Assembly (NCBI RefSeq): GCF_002072175.1
Contig: NZ_MVIV01000007.1
Location: forward strand, 62,001-126,000
DNA from: Actinomyces gaoshouyii
GTDB taxonomy: Bacteria; Actinomycetota; Actinomycetes; Actinomycetales; Actinomycetaceae
DNA: 64,000 nucleotides
Reading direction: 5' to 3'
The notes under the pieces are model-generated. The model had not been told where the DNA came from. It saw only the letters and a list, made by a program, of their open reading frames with translations, and ran no database searches. A program made the position numbers and the translations under genes. Every line of letters starts with the position of its first letter. Within the stretch, counting starts at the first letter, position 1. Positions 34,905-43,537 of this stretch are shown here, piece by piece.

Positions 34905-36077
34905 GGCGCTGGAGCCCCTCAGGCCCGCCTCGACCGCGCGGGTCCATGGCTCGATGGCCAGAGCGGCGGCGCCGCGCGCCCACTCGCCGAAGGAGAAGGA
35001 ACGGGTGAGGATGCGCGGTGGCGGCGCGGACCAGTGGCGGGCTCTCTCCACAGCGGCGTCGAAGGCCTGCCGGTGCGCCTCAACGAGCCCCACCGACTCC
35101 CCGGAGACCACGACGAGCTCGGGGTCGACGAGGGCCACGATCGAGCCGACGATCCTACCAGCGGCGTCGGAGGCAGCCTCCAGAACGCCCGCCAGCTGGG
35201 GATCGAGGGCGAGCTCGGTGAGCCCCGTGGGTCCGACGATCTCCTCCGGGGAGACCCGGCGCCCGAGCACCTTCGAGGCCCGGTGGGCGAGACCGGGCGC
35301 GGCCGCGAGCGCCCGGGCGCAGCCCACGTGCCCCATCTCGCAGGCCGGGCCCTCCTCACGCAGGGGAAGATGACCGATACTGCCGGCGGCGCCGTGAGCC
35401 CCGGCGATCGTGCGCCCCCCGATGACAAGGCCGCAGCCGATCCCCGCCCCGAGGGTGAGCAGGGCGAAGGGGTCGACGCCATGGCCGAGCCCGAACCAGG
35501 CCTCGGCGTGGGTGAAGGCGCGCACATCATTGGCCACGATGGTGTCGAGCCCGGTGGCCTGACGCAGCCGCACCCCGATGGGTTCATCCCGCCACCCCAG
35601 GAAGGGGGCGACTGCGATGGTAGTGCCGTCCACCACGCTGGCCCCCAGCGACAGCCCGATCCCGGACAGCGCCATCCCGGTGGAGCGCTCAATGCGCTGG
35701 GAGAGCCCTGCGATCTGCTCGACGACGCCGTCTGGATCCCGCGAGGCCAGGGGCTCGGAGACCTCTACGAGCGCAGAGCCGAGCGGGTCGATGACCTGGG
35801 CGTAGAGGTCATTGGCGGTGAGCTTGATGCCGAGCAGCGCGGCGGCGCGGGGCGCGAGGCGCAGGCTTTTGGCGGGGCGCCCCGCCTCAGCGGTGGTCGG
35901 CGCGGACGGCTCATCCTCCAGGAGCAGGCCGTCCTCGATCAGCGGGCGCACGGCGCGGGAGAGCGTGGGCGCCGACAGGCCGAGATGATCGGCCAGGTCC
36001 GTGCGGGTCCGGGAGCCAGCGGCAGCCAAGCGCAGGAGCACCCTCGATGCCGGTCCCGCGGCAGCGGTGGCCTCCAT
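34902..36077 (-). CDS. ROK-family transcriptional regulator
   Basis: 391 residues. N-terminal winged helix ('[21 protein letters not shown]') followed by a ROK sugar-kinase-like domain ('[14 protein letters not shown]', '[16 protein letters not shown]', '[14 protein letters not shown]'). The zinc motif CXCGXXGCXE is degenerate here ([12 protein letters not shown]), keeping two of the cysteines. It is divergent from the alpha-galactosidase/ABC operon and is the probable sugar-responsive repressor of it. Regulation of that operon is inferred from position and the palindrome at its promoter. Confidence 0.88.
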   Translation of the reverse strand: MEATAAAGPASRVLLRLAAAGSRTRTDLADHLGLSAPTLSRAVRPLIEDGLLLEDEPSAPTTAEAGRPAKSLRLAPRAAALLGIKLTANDLYAQVIDPLGSALVEVSEPLASRDPDGVVEQIAGLSQRIERSTGMALSGIGLSLGASVVDGTTIAVAPFLGWRDEPIGVRLRQATGLDTIVANDVRAFTHAEAWFGLGHGVDPFALLTLGAGIGCGLVIGGRTIAGAHGAAGSIGHLPLREEGPACEMGHVGCARALAAAPGLAHRASKVLGRRVSPEEIVGPTGLTELALDPQLAGVLEAASDAAGRIVGSIVALVDPELVVVSGESVGLVEAHRQAFDAAVERARHWSAPPPRILTRSFSFGEWARGAAALAIEPWTRAVEAGLRGSSA

Positions 36078-36224
36078 GCCCGCTCCTCTTCCATGTGCTC
36101 ATCGTCCGCCGGGAGGAATCCTGCCACACTGGCGCCCCCGCGCCTCCACCAGACGCGCGGCCCGGCGTCCGGCGCGGCCCGCAGTTCTCCGACCACCCGA
36201 GGGGCCCTACATGCGAGCAGGGTC

Positions 36225-36253
36225 TTGACATCTCGTCGCCAGCCATTTATTTT
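36225..36253 (+). promoter_or_regulatory. Strong promoter of the alpha-galactoside operon
   Basis: TTGACA (36225-36230), 17-bp spacer, TATTTT (36248-36253): the best sigma-70-type promoter in the window. It gives a leader of about 60 nt before the alpha-galactosidase ATG. Confidence 0.8.
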
Positions 36254-36263
36254 CATATTGAAA
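36251..36263. promoter_or_regulatory. Candidate ROK operator
   Basis: TTTCA-TAT-TGAAA is a perfect AT-rich palindrome overlapping the end of the -10 box and the start site. A repressor bound here would block the promoter. The divergent ROK regulator is the obvious candidate ligand. Confidence 0.6.
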
Positions 36264-36320
36264 GGAATGGTTCGCGGCATCGCGGACCGCCAGGGGCCCC
36301 TTGGGCCCGGAAGGACGACG

Positions 36321-38510
36321 ATGACCCTCCACCTCCGCTCCGGCGGCACCTCCCTTGTTCTCGACACCCCCTCCGACCGCTTCCCCGTCGTGCGCCATTG
36401 GGGAGCCGATCTCGGCCCCCTCGACGGCAGCGCCCTCCAGGACGCCGGCCGCGCATCGGCCACCACGCTCGGCTCGAACTCCGCCTGGATCTGCAACGAC
36501 CTGCCGATCCTCCCCCACGCCAGCCTGGGCTGGTCGGCCCGCCCCGCCATCGCTCTGCACCGGGTGGACGGAACCGCCTTCTCCTTCCACCCCACTCGGG
36601 TCGAACACGAGTGGCGGGCCGAGGACTCACCGGCCGTCGGAGAGGGGTCTTCCGCCCCCATGGTGGTCTCGACGGCCGTCGATGAGTCGCACGGGGTGAG
36701 CATCGTCAGCGAGATCCGCCTGGAGGAGTCCGGGCTCGTGCGCGTGCGCGCCACGGTCACCAACGAGCCGGGCGGGCGCCTCGAGCTGATCAGTGGCCTC
36801 GTCGTCGACGAGATCACCCCTGCGCTGCCCCTTCCCCAGGGCGCCGATGAGATCCTGGACATGTCCGGGCACCACATCAATGAGCGCCGTCTCCAGCGCC
36901 ATCGCCTCACCGCGGGCACGCACCTGCGCGAGTCCTGGGAGGGCCGTCCCGGGCACGACGCCGCCACCTGGCTCGCCGCCGGGCGCGCCGGCTTCGGCTG
37001 GCGCGCGGGCACGGTCCACGGCGTCCACCTGGCCTGGTCGGGCTCCACGCGCTGCCTCATCATGAACCCCTCCCAAGGCAGGGCGCTCATCGGCGCCGGC
37101 GAGCTGCTCGCCCCCGGTGAGGTCATCCTGGCCCCGGGGGAGTCCTACACCTCCCCGTGGGCGGTCTTCTCCTGGGGCGAGGGGCTGGACGCACTGGCGC
37201 ACCGCTCCCACGCCTTCTTGCGCTCCCTTCCCTCCCACCCCGAGCGCCCCCGGCCGGTGCTGCTCAACACCTGGGAGGCCGTCTACTTCGATCACCGCCT
37301 CGACAAGCTCATGCGCCTGGCCGAGCTCGCCGCGGACGTGGGCATCGAGCGCTTCGTCCTCGACGACGGCTGGTTCGGCTCCCGCCGCGACGACACCTCG
37401 GGCCTGGGAGACTGGCAGGTCTCGGCCGACGCCTGGCCCGAGGGCCTGAGCCCCCTCGTGGATCGCGTCCACGAGCTCGGCATGGAGTTCGGGCTGTGGT
37501 TCGAGCCGGAGATGATCAACGTGAACTCCGAGCTCGCCCGCGCCCACCCGGACTGGATCCTGTCCGACGGGGCGGGAGGCGCTCCCGAGCACCGCAACCA
37601 GCGCGTCCTGGACCTGTGCGCCCCCGGCGCCTGGGACTACCTGTACGAGTCGATCAGCGCCCTCGTGGAGCGCTATTCCATCGCCTACATCAAGTGGGAC
37701 CACAACTCCCCGCTCGTGGCCGTCGGCCACGAGGTGACCTCCCCCGTGTCCGGCCGGCGCGGCGGGGCGGCCGTCCACGACCAGACACTCGCCCTCTACC
37801 GCCTTCTCGATGCCCTCCACGAGCGCTTCGGTGACCTGGAGATCGAATCCTGCGCCGGCGGCGGCGGCCGCATTGACATGGGCATCATGGAGCGCGCCCA
37901 ACGGGTGTGGGCCTCGGACTCCATCGACGCCCATGACCGCCAGGACATCCAGCGCGGCACCATGCTGCTCCTGCCCCCGGAGCTCGTCGGCACGCATGTG
38001 GGCGCCGGCCGCGCGCACACGACGCTCCGCGATCTCGACCTCGACTTTCGCGCGGGCACGGCCCTCTGGGGGCATATGGGTGTGGAATGGGACCTCACCA
38101 GTGCCGACGACGGCGCCCGCGAGCGCCTGGCCTCGGTCATCGCCCTGCACAAGGAGCTGCGCCCCCTGCTGCACTCGGGCCTGACGGTCCATGCGGACCT
38201 GGCCGACGACGACGCCCTGCGGATCGAGGGCGTGGTGGCCGCCGATGGCTCCGAGGCGGTCTACGAGATCGCCTGCCTGGGGCAGACCATCGCCTGGCCG
38301 ACGGCCCCCCGGCCACTGCCCGGCCTGGACCCGGGGCGCCGCTACCGGATCGAGCTCGCGGCGCCGTCGTACCCCGAGCTGACCCTGCGCCCGAAGTGGA
38401 TGGACGAACCGGTCACCCTGCCGGGCTCGTACCTGTCCACGACCGGCCTGGCCCTGCCGATCCTCCACCCCGACCACCTCGTGCTGGTGCGCGCCACCGC
38501 CGTCGACTGA
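36321..38510 (+). CDS. Alpha-galactosidase, GH36
   Basis: 729 residues. Hydrolyses terminal alpha-galactosyl residues of melibiose, raffinose and stachyose. The N-terminal beta-supersandwich, central TIM barrel and C-terminal beta domain follow GH36 order. The nucleophile is Asp460 (YIKWDHN) and the acid/base Asp533 (WASDSID); 'DDGWFGSRRDD' and 'GLWFEPEMIN' shape the active site. ATG 36321 has AAGGA 5 nt upstream. No signal peptide, so it works on imported sugars. It is the first gene of the operon with the ABC importer. Confidence 0.94.
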   Translation: MTLHLRSGGTSLVLDTPSDRFPVVRHWGADLGPLDGSALQDAGRASATTLGSNSAWICNDLPILPHASLGWSARPAIALHRVDGTAFSFHPTRVEHEWRAEDSPAVGEGSSAPMVVSTAVDESHGVSIVSEIRLEESGLVRVRATVTNEPGGRLELISGLVVDEITPALPLPQGADEILDMSGHHINERRLQRHRLTAGTHLRESWEGRPGHDAATWLAAGRAGFGWRAGTVHGVHLAWSGSTRCLIMNPSQGRALIGAGELLAPGEVILAPGESYTSPWAVFSWGEGLDALAHRSHAFLRSLPSHPERPRPVLLNTWEAVYFDHRLDKLMRLAELAADVGIERFVLDDGWFGSRRDDTSGLGDWQVSADAWPEGLSPLVDRVHELGMEFGLWFEPEMINVNSELARAHPDWILSDGAGGAPEHRNQRVLDLCAPGAWDYLYESISALVERYSIAYIKWDHNSPLVAVGHEVTSPVSGRRGGAAVHDQTLALYRLLDALHERFGDLEIESCAGGGGRIDMGIMERAQRVWASDSIDAHDRQDIQRGTMLLLPPELVGTHVGAGRAHTTLRDLDLDFRAGTALWGHMGVEWDLTSADDGARERLASVIALHKELRPLLHSGLTVHADLADDDALRIEGVVAADGSEAVYEIACLGQTIAWPTAPRPLPGLDPGRRYRIELAAPSYPELTLRPKWMDEPVTLPGSYLSTTGLALPILHPDHLVLVRATAVD

Positions 38511-38634
38511 CCGTCGTCGACCGCCGGGCGGCCCGCTCCGGAGCGCAGGGTCCGCTCGCCGTCGTCGTCCCCGGCCTCCTCCAGCCGACTCGCCCCTCTC
38601 CCCTATCCGTTTCGACGATGATCTGGAAGGAACC

Positions 38635-39540
38635 ATGACCACCATCGCCTCATCGGCCCCACGACTGCGCAAAAGGCCGCGCAGCGACGCCCGCCTGGGC
38701 TGGGCCTTCATCGCCCCCGCGGGCATCGGGCTCCTCGCCTTCTACATCTGGCCGCTGCTGCGGGGCATCTGGCTGTCCTTCACCGAGTACAACCTGCTGA
38801 CCCCGGCCTCCTTCAACGGGCTGGCCAACTACTCCCGCATGGTCCAGGACAAGATCTTCTGGAACGCGGTGTGGGTGACCCTGGAGTACGTGCTCATCAA
38901 CATCGGCCTGCAAACGGTGCTGGCCCTCGTCATCGCCGTCCTCATGCAGCGCCTGACCCAGTCGACGCTCGTGCGCTCCATCGTGCTGACCCCCTACCTC
39001 GTGTCGAACGTCGTGGCCGCCATGCTGTGGCTGTGGCTGCTGGACAACACGCTGGGCATCTCCAACCAGGTCATCGAGGCGGTTCTCGGCGACCGCGTGG
39101 ACTTCTTCTCCTCCTCGCTGGCGATCCCCACGATCGCCATCATCAACGTGTGGCGGCACGTGGGCTACACGGCGCTGCTCATCTTCGCCGGGCTCCAAGC
39201 GATCCCCGGGGACGTCTACGAGGCGGGCAAGATGGATGGCGCCAGCGAGTGGACGATGTTCTGGCGCATCACCATGCCACTACTGCGCCCGATCCTCGCC
39301 CTCGTCCTCATCATGACGATGATCGGCTCCTTCCAGGTCTTCGACACGGTCTCCGTGACCACCGCCGGCGGCCCGGTCAACGCCAGCCGCGTGCTGCAGT
39401 TCTACCTGTACGACATGGCCTTCAGCCGCTTCCAGTTCGGCTACGCCTCCGCGATGGCCGTCGGGCTGCTCCTCATCCTGGCGGCAATCACCGCCCTGCA
39501 GTACCGCATGACCCGTGCGGGCGAGACCGACCTGAACTGA
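38635..39540 (+). CDS. Sugar ABC transporter permease (MalF type)
   Basis: 301 residues, six membrane segments. The cytoplasmic EAA loop reads 'EAGKMDGASEWTMFWRITMPLLRP', which docks the ATPase. With the next permease it forms the membrane channel of a CUT1 importer, probably for alpha-galactosides given the first gene of the operon. It starts 124 nt after the alpha-galactosidase with GGAAGGAACC before the ATG. Confidence 0.92.
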   Translation: MTTIASSAPRLRKRPRSDARLGWAFIAPAGIGLLAFYIWPLLRGIWLSFTEYNLLTPASFNGLANYSRMVQDKIFWNAVWVTLEYVLINIGLQTVLALVIAVLMQRLTQSTLVRSIVLTPYLVSNVVAAMLWLWLLDNTLGISNQVIEAVLGDRVDFFSSSLAIPTIAIINVWRHVGYTALLIFAGLQAIPGDVYEAGKMDGASEWTMFWRITMPLLRPILALVLIMTMIGSFQVFDTVSVTTAGGPVNASRVLQFYLYDMAFSRFQFGYASAMAVGLLLILAAITALQYRMTRAGETDLN

Positions 39541-39553
39541 GAGGGAACCGACC

Positions 39554-40495
39554 ATGACCACCACTGTCACCACTCCCTCAACCGCCTCCGGGAAGGCCGG
39601 GGCGGATAGTGCCTCCAAGAAGCGCGTCTCGGCCGGTCGCGTCGCCGCCTGGGTCACCATGGCGCTCATCATGGCCTTCACGCTCCTGCCCTTCTACTGG
39701 GTGCTGCGCACCGCACTGTCCTCCAACGCGGGCATCTACGCCGATCCCGCCAACCCCCTGCCCGTGGACCTCAACTTCCGGGCCTTCGCGCGCGTCTTCG
39801 GCATGCAGTCCACCGAGGCGGCGATCGTCGACGGCGGCTCCGGTGCGAAGATCAACTTCTGGCTCTACCTGCGCAACTCGATCATCGTGGCCACGCTGGT
39901 CACGGTGGGCCAGGTGTTCTTCTCCGCCATGGCCGCCTACTCCTTCTCGCGCCTGCGCTGGAAGGGGCGCGATGCGGTCTTCGCCATCTTCCTGGCAGCG
40001 CTCATGGTACCCTCGATCTTCACCCTCCTGCCGAACTTCGTGCTCATGAAGCAGCTGCACCTCATCGACACCCTCCTGGGAGTGGCACTTCCGACGATGC
40101 TCATGACGCCCTTCGCGGTGTTCTTCCTGCGCCAGTTCTTCATGAACATCCCCCGGGAGTTGGAGGAGGCGGCCCTCCTCGACGGCGCCTCGAAGGTGCG
40201 GGTCTTCTTCACCCTCATCCTGCCCATGGCGAAAGCGCCCATCACCACGCTGGGGATCCTGACCTACATCGCGGCCTGGAACGACTACTTCTGGCCGCTA
40301 CTGGTCTCCTACTCGGGCTCCTCCCGCGTGCTCACCGTGGCGCTGGCGGTCTTCAAGTCCCAGGCGCCCCAGACCGGCCCGGACTGGTCCGGCCTCATGG
40401 CGGCCACACTCGTGGCGGCCCTCCCGATGCTCCTTCTCTTCATGGCCTTCGCCCGGCGCATCGTCAACTCCATCGGCTTTACAGGCATCAAGTGA
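39554..40495 (+). CDS. Sugar ABC transporter permease (MalG type)
   Basis: 313 residues, six membrane segments. The EAA loop is 'EEAALLDGASKVRVFFTLILPMAK'. It follows the first permease by 13 nt with GAGGGAACC before the ATG. The Ser/Thr-rich N-terminus precedes the first membrane segment. Confidence 0.92.
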   Translation: MTTTVTTPSTASGKAGADSASKKRVSAGRVAAWVTMALIMAFTLLPFYWVLRTALSSNAGIYADPANPLPVDLNFRAFARVFGMQSTEAAIVDGGSGAKINFWLYLRNSIIVATLVTVGQVFFSAMAAYSFSRLRWKGRDAVFAIFLAALMVPSIFTLLPNFVLMKQLHLIDTLLGVALPTMLMTPFAVFFLRQFFMNIPRELEEAALLDGASKVRVFFTLILPMAKAPITTLGILTYIAAWNDYFWPLLVSYSGSSRVLTVALAVFKSQAPQTGPDWSGLMAATLVAALPMLLLFMAFARRIVNSIGFTGIK

Positions 40496-40503
40496 GGCAC
40501 CAG

Positions 40504-41901
40504 ATGACGACCTCTTCCCTCCCCATCCTGCGCTCGGCGCTCTCGCGGCGCTCCCTCCTGTGCGGACTGGCCTCCGGGGCCGCCGCCATGACCCTGGCCG
40601 CCTGCTCCGGATCGAGGGGCTCGGATTCCAGCACCGTGGAGTACTGGCTGTGGGACTCCGCGCAACTGCCCGCTTACCAGGCCTGCGCCGATGCCTTCAA
40701 GGCCAAGACCGGTATCACTGTCAACATCACCCAGATCGGTTGGGATGATTACTGGACGAAGCTCACCGCGGGCTTCATCGCCGACACCGCCCCGGACGTC
40801 TTCACCGACCACATCGCCAAGTTCGCCCAGTTCGTGGATCTGGACGTCCTCCTCCCCCTCGATGAGCAGGCGGCGTGGTCCGACGTGGACACCGAGGCCT
40901 TCCAGGACGGCCTCATCGACCTGTGGAAGGGGGACGACGGCCACCAGTACGGCTGCCCCAAGGACTGGGACACCGAGGCGGTCTTCTACAACAGAACCAT
41001 GCTCGCCGATGCCGGCCTGAGTGAGAAGGACCTGGAGGGATGGTCCTGGAACCTCACCGACGGCGGCAGCTTCGAGAGGATCCTCGCCCGCCTGACCATC
41101 GACAAGAACGGCGTGCGCGGCGACGAGCCGGGCTTCGACCCCAGGAACGTGGCCGTCTATGCCACCGGTATCGCCGATGAGGGCTCCTCGGATGGCCAGA
41201 CCCAGTGGAGCCCCTTCACCGGCAGCGTCGGGGAATGGCGCTACACGGACAAGGAGACCTGGGGCACCCACTACCGCTACGACGAGAAGCAGTTCCAGGA
41301 CACCCTCGACTGGTATTTCGGGCTCATCGACAAGGGCTACATGGCCCCTGCCGGCACGTTCGCCAAGGGCAACGGCACCGATGTGCAACTCGCCAGCGGC
41401 TCGATCGCGCTGTGCATCGCCGGTGCCTGGATGTTCAACACCTACGCCAAGATGGAGATCGACGTCGGCATCGCCGCCCACCCGGTGGGGCCCAACGGCA
41501 AGTCCGTCTCCCTCATGAACGGCCTGGGCGACTCGATCGTCAAGAAGTCGAAGAACATCGAGGGCGCCTCGAAGTGGGTGGCCTTCCTGGGAACCCGGGA
41601 GGCGCAGGACATCGTGGCCTCCTATGGGATCGTCTTCCCGGCGATCACGTCCTCCACGGAGAAAGCGGTGGAAGTCTTCGAGAAGACCGGACTGTCCACC
41701 AAGCCCTTCACCAGCTATCTGGAGGAGGACGGCGGCGGCACGTTCTACTTCCCGCTGACCTACTTCGGCGCCGACGTGAACGCGATCATCAAGCCGGGAG
41801 TCGCGGACGTCTACGTCAACCGCGTGCCGGCCTCCACCCTCACCGAGTACAACGAGCAGGTGAACCTCCTGTTCGAGACCTCGAAGAAGGAGAAGGGCTG
41901 A
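40504..41901 (+). CDS. Sugar ABC transporter substrate-binding lipoprotein
   Basis: 465 residues. Signal peptide with lipobox (MTLAACSGS) and a CUT1 binding-protein fold ('FKAKTGITVNITQIGWDDYWTKL', 'LASGSIALCIAGAWMF'). ATG 40504 is preferred because GTGAGG lies 6 nt upstream; a GTG at 40492 overlaps the previous stop and is the alternative. The binding protein comes last in the operon rather than first. No ATPase gene follows, so the importer must share a genome-encoded ATPase of the MsiK kind. Confidence 0.92.
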   Translation: MTTSSLPILRSALSRRSLLCGLASGAAAMTLAACSGSRGSDSSTVEYWLWDSAQLPAYQACADAFKAKTGITVNITQIGWDDYWTKLTAGFIADTAPDVFTDHIAKFAQFVDLDVLLPLDEQAAWSDVDTEAFQDGLIDLWKGDDGHQYGCPKDWDTEAVFYNRTMLADAGLSEKDLEGWSWNLTDGGSFERILARLTIDKNGVRGDEPGFDPRNVAVYATGIADEGSSDGQTQWSPFTGSVGEWRYTDKETWGTHYRYDEKQFQDTLDWYFGLIDKGYMAPAGTFAKGNGTDVQLASGSIALCIAGAWMFNTYAKMEIDVGIAAHPVGPNGKSVSLMNGLGDSIVKKSKNIEGASKWVAFLGTREAQDIVASYGIVFPAITSSTEKAVEVFEKTGLSTKPFTSYLEEDGGGTFYFPLTYFGADVNAIIKPGVADVYVNRVPASTLTEYNEQVNLLFETSKKEKG

Positions 41902-41949
41902 GCCGGCGCTCCACTCGAGCCCTCCGCACCCATTCCCCGATAGCGGTGG

Positions 41950-41987
41950 CCCCTGCCCTCCCGGATCTCAGGTCGGGCGGGCAGGGG
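41950..41987 (+). terminator. Terminator of the alpha-galactoside operon
   Basis: CCCCTGCCC and GGGCAGGGG form a 9-bp stem around a 20-nt loop, 48 nt after the binding-protein stop. Confidence 0.65.
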
Positions 41988-42056
41988 GCACGATCATCGC
42001 GGTGCCCACTACGATTGGGGAAGCACCTCCAGAGGCGAGGCGAGGAGGGGACGACG

Positions 42057-42920
42057 ATGGCAAGAGCGGTGAGGACGCGGCGCACCCGCCTGCACGGCAT
42101 TCACGAGGCGCTCGGCGCCACCTTCACCATCGACAACGGCTGGGAGGTGCCGCTGCGCTACGCCCCCGGCGATGGAGAGCTGGAGGCACTGCGGGGCTCC
42201 GCCGGCATCCTCGACCTCTCCCACCTGGGCACGTTCAAGGCGCAGGGCCCTGTAGCGGGCGCCTCCCTCGATGCCGCGATCACCGGCACCGACTCCGATG
42301 CTCCCGCTTCGGCCGGCCCAGTCTCCTCCCTCCCCGTTGGCCGCGCCCTGCGGGCCCGACTAGCGGTCGATGCCGCCCCTGCCACCATCTACCGCCTGGG
42401 GGACGAGGAGTTCCTCGTGGTCACGAGCGCCGCTGACCACCGCAGTACCATCGGGCCGGCCCGCGGCGCCCGCTCGCGGCGGGAGAGCATCGTCGACGCA
42501 ACGGAGTCGATCGCGCTCATCGCCGTGGTGGGGCCCCGGGCGGAGGAGATCATGCGCGGCGTCGTCGAGTCCGGGGCGGGCATGCCCGCCGCCCTGCTCC
42601 CCGAGGACAAGGCCCGCAGCGGGGAGGACTGCGGGCCCGACGTGCTCTGCGGCCCCGGCCTCCTGCGGCGCTTGCGCCACGGGGCGGCCGTGCGGGCCAC
42701 CGCCTGCGGGCACACGGTGATCCTGGCGCGAGAGCGCATGGGCGACGCCGACTGCCTGGCGGTGTTCTGCGGGGCAGAGGACGCCGTCGACCTGTGGGAG
42801 ATGATCGCCGAGCGCGCCTCCTCCCTGGCATCGGGCACGGGCCCCGCGGATGCAACGCCCGTACTCACGGCCTGTGGCCTGGCCGCCTGGAATGCCCTGA
42901 CTCCGGTGGCTCGGCAATAG
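42057..42920 (+). CDS. Truncated GcvT/YgfZ-fold protein
   Basis: 287 residues, against about 360-370 for GcvT. ATG 42057 has GAGGAGGGG 6 nt upstream, and TACGAT (42010-42015) could be its -10. The N-terminal half aligns with the aminomethyltransferase fold ('LHGIHEALGATFTIDNGWEVPLRY', 'GILDLSHLGTFKAQGP'). The second folate-binding signature GYTGE is replaced by 'ERMGDAD', and the protein stops right after 'CGLAAWNAL', so the C-terminal barrel is missing. It is therefore unlikely to be a working glycine cleavage T-protein. It may be a YgfZ-like folate-binding relative or a nonenzymatic paralogue. It is separated from the sugar operon by a terminator. Confidence 0.7.
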   Translation: MARAVRTRRTRLHGIHEALGATFTIDNGWEVPLRYAPGDGELEALRGSAGILDLSHLGTFKAQGPVAGASLDAAITGTDSDAPASAGPVSSLPVGRALRARLAVDAAPATIYRLGDEEFLVVTSAADHRSTIGPARGARSRRESIVDATESIALIAVVGPRAEEIMRGVVESGAGMPAALLPEDKARSGEDCGPDVLCGPGLLRRLRHGAAVRATACGHTVILARERMGDADCLAVFCGAEDAVDLWEMIAERASSLASGTGPADATPVLTACGLAAWNALTPVARQ

Positions 42921-42958
42921 GCACGAGTGCCACCGGGGCTGCCGACAGCCTCTCTATC

Positions 42959-43000
42959 GAGCGGCGCCATTTCCTCCGAGCGGTGCGTCCTGCCCGCACC
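42959..43000 (+). repeat. 42-bp repeat, copy B, between GcvT-like gene and recX
   Basis: Same structure and orientation as the copy at 32946-32987. Only the 8-nt middle and one base of the second block differ. In this copy the end continues into a stronger hairpin. Confidence 0.85.
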
Positions 43001-43013
43001 AGTGAGTGCGGGC
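42992..43013. terminator. Hairpin between convergent GcvT-like gene and recX
   Basis: GCCCGCAC and GTGCGGGC form an 8-bp perfect stem with a 6-nt loop. It lies between two convergent stops and could end both transcripts. Confidence 0.6.
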
Positions 43014-43030
43014 GGCACCGGTCGGCGCCG

Positions 43031-43537
43031 TTACTGGTCTTCCCGGGTCTCCTCGGCCAGGGCTCGCTCGAAAGCGCCCAGGGCCACGGCCTGGGAGTAG
43101 CCCTTGCGGCCCAGCGCCGCCAAGGCGCGCCGCTCACGGACCACCGGATCGAGCCCGCGCGTAGCGCGCAGCCTCTTGCGGGCCAGGGCGAGTGCAGCGC
43201 CGGCCTCGTCGTCTCCGCTGATCTGAGCCAGGGCCCCGCTGATCGCCCGCTCCCCCAGGCCCTTGCGTCGCAGCTCATCGGCGATGGCCCGGCGGGCCGC
43301 GCCCTTCTCAGCGAAGCGGGTGCGCGCAAGAGTCGCGGCGTAAGCGTCGTCATCAATGAGGCCGGCAGTCTCGAGGCGGTCGAGGACCTCCTGCGCCACT
43401 CGGTGATCGATCTCCTTGCGCTCCAGCAGCTCGGCGAGGGCCGCGCGGGGGGCGGGGGCGCGGTCGAGGCGGCGCAAGACGATCTCCCGCGCCGCCTCGA
43501 CCTCTTCCTGATGCCTGTCGGGGGTGAGCCAGGGCAT
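43031..43537 (-). CDS. recX: Regulatory protein RecX
   Basis: 168 residues. RecX caps and modulates RecA filaments. It has the three-helix repeat pattern ('LIDDDAYAATLARTRFAEKGAARRAIADELRRKG', 'GYSQAVALGAFERAL'). The ATG shares one base with the recA stop (TGATG), so its translation depends on recA. Confidence 0.93.
   Translation of the reverse strand: MPWLTPDRHQEEVEAAREIVLRRLDRAPAPRAALAELLERKEIDHRVAQEVLDRLETAGLIDDDAYAATLARTRFAEKGAARRAIADELRRKGLGERAISGALAQISGDDEAGAALALARKRLRATRGLDPVVRERRALAALGRKGYSQAVALGAFERALAEETREDQ

Noticed and set aside
35034-36320. Long N-terminal extension of the alpha-galactosidase frame
   Set aside because: It is antisense to the intact ROK gene and crosses the promoter and operator; the ATG at 36321 has a good ribosome binding site and matches the family start.
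40504-42056. An ATPase gene for the sugar importer after the binding protein
   Set aside because: No Walker A or ABC signature is present in any frame before the next gene, which is a GcvT-like protein.
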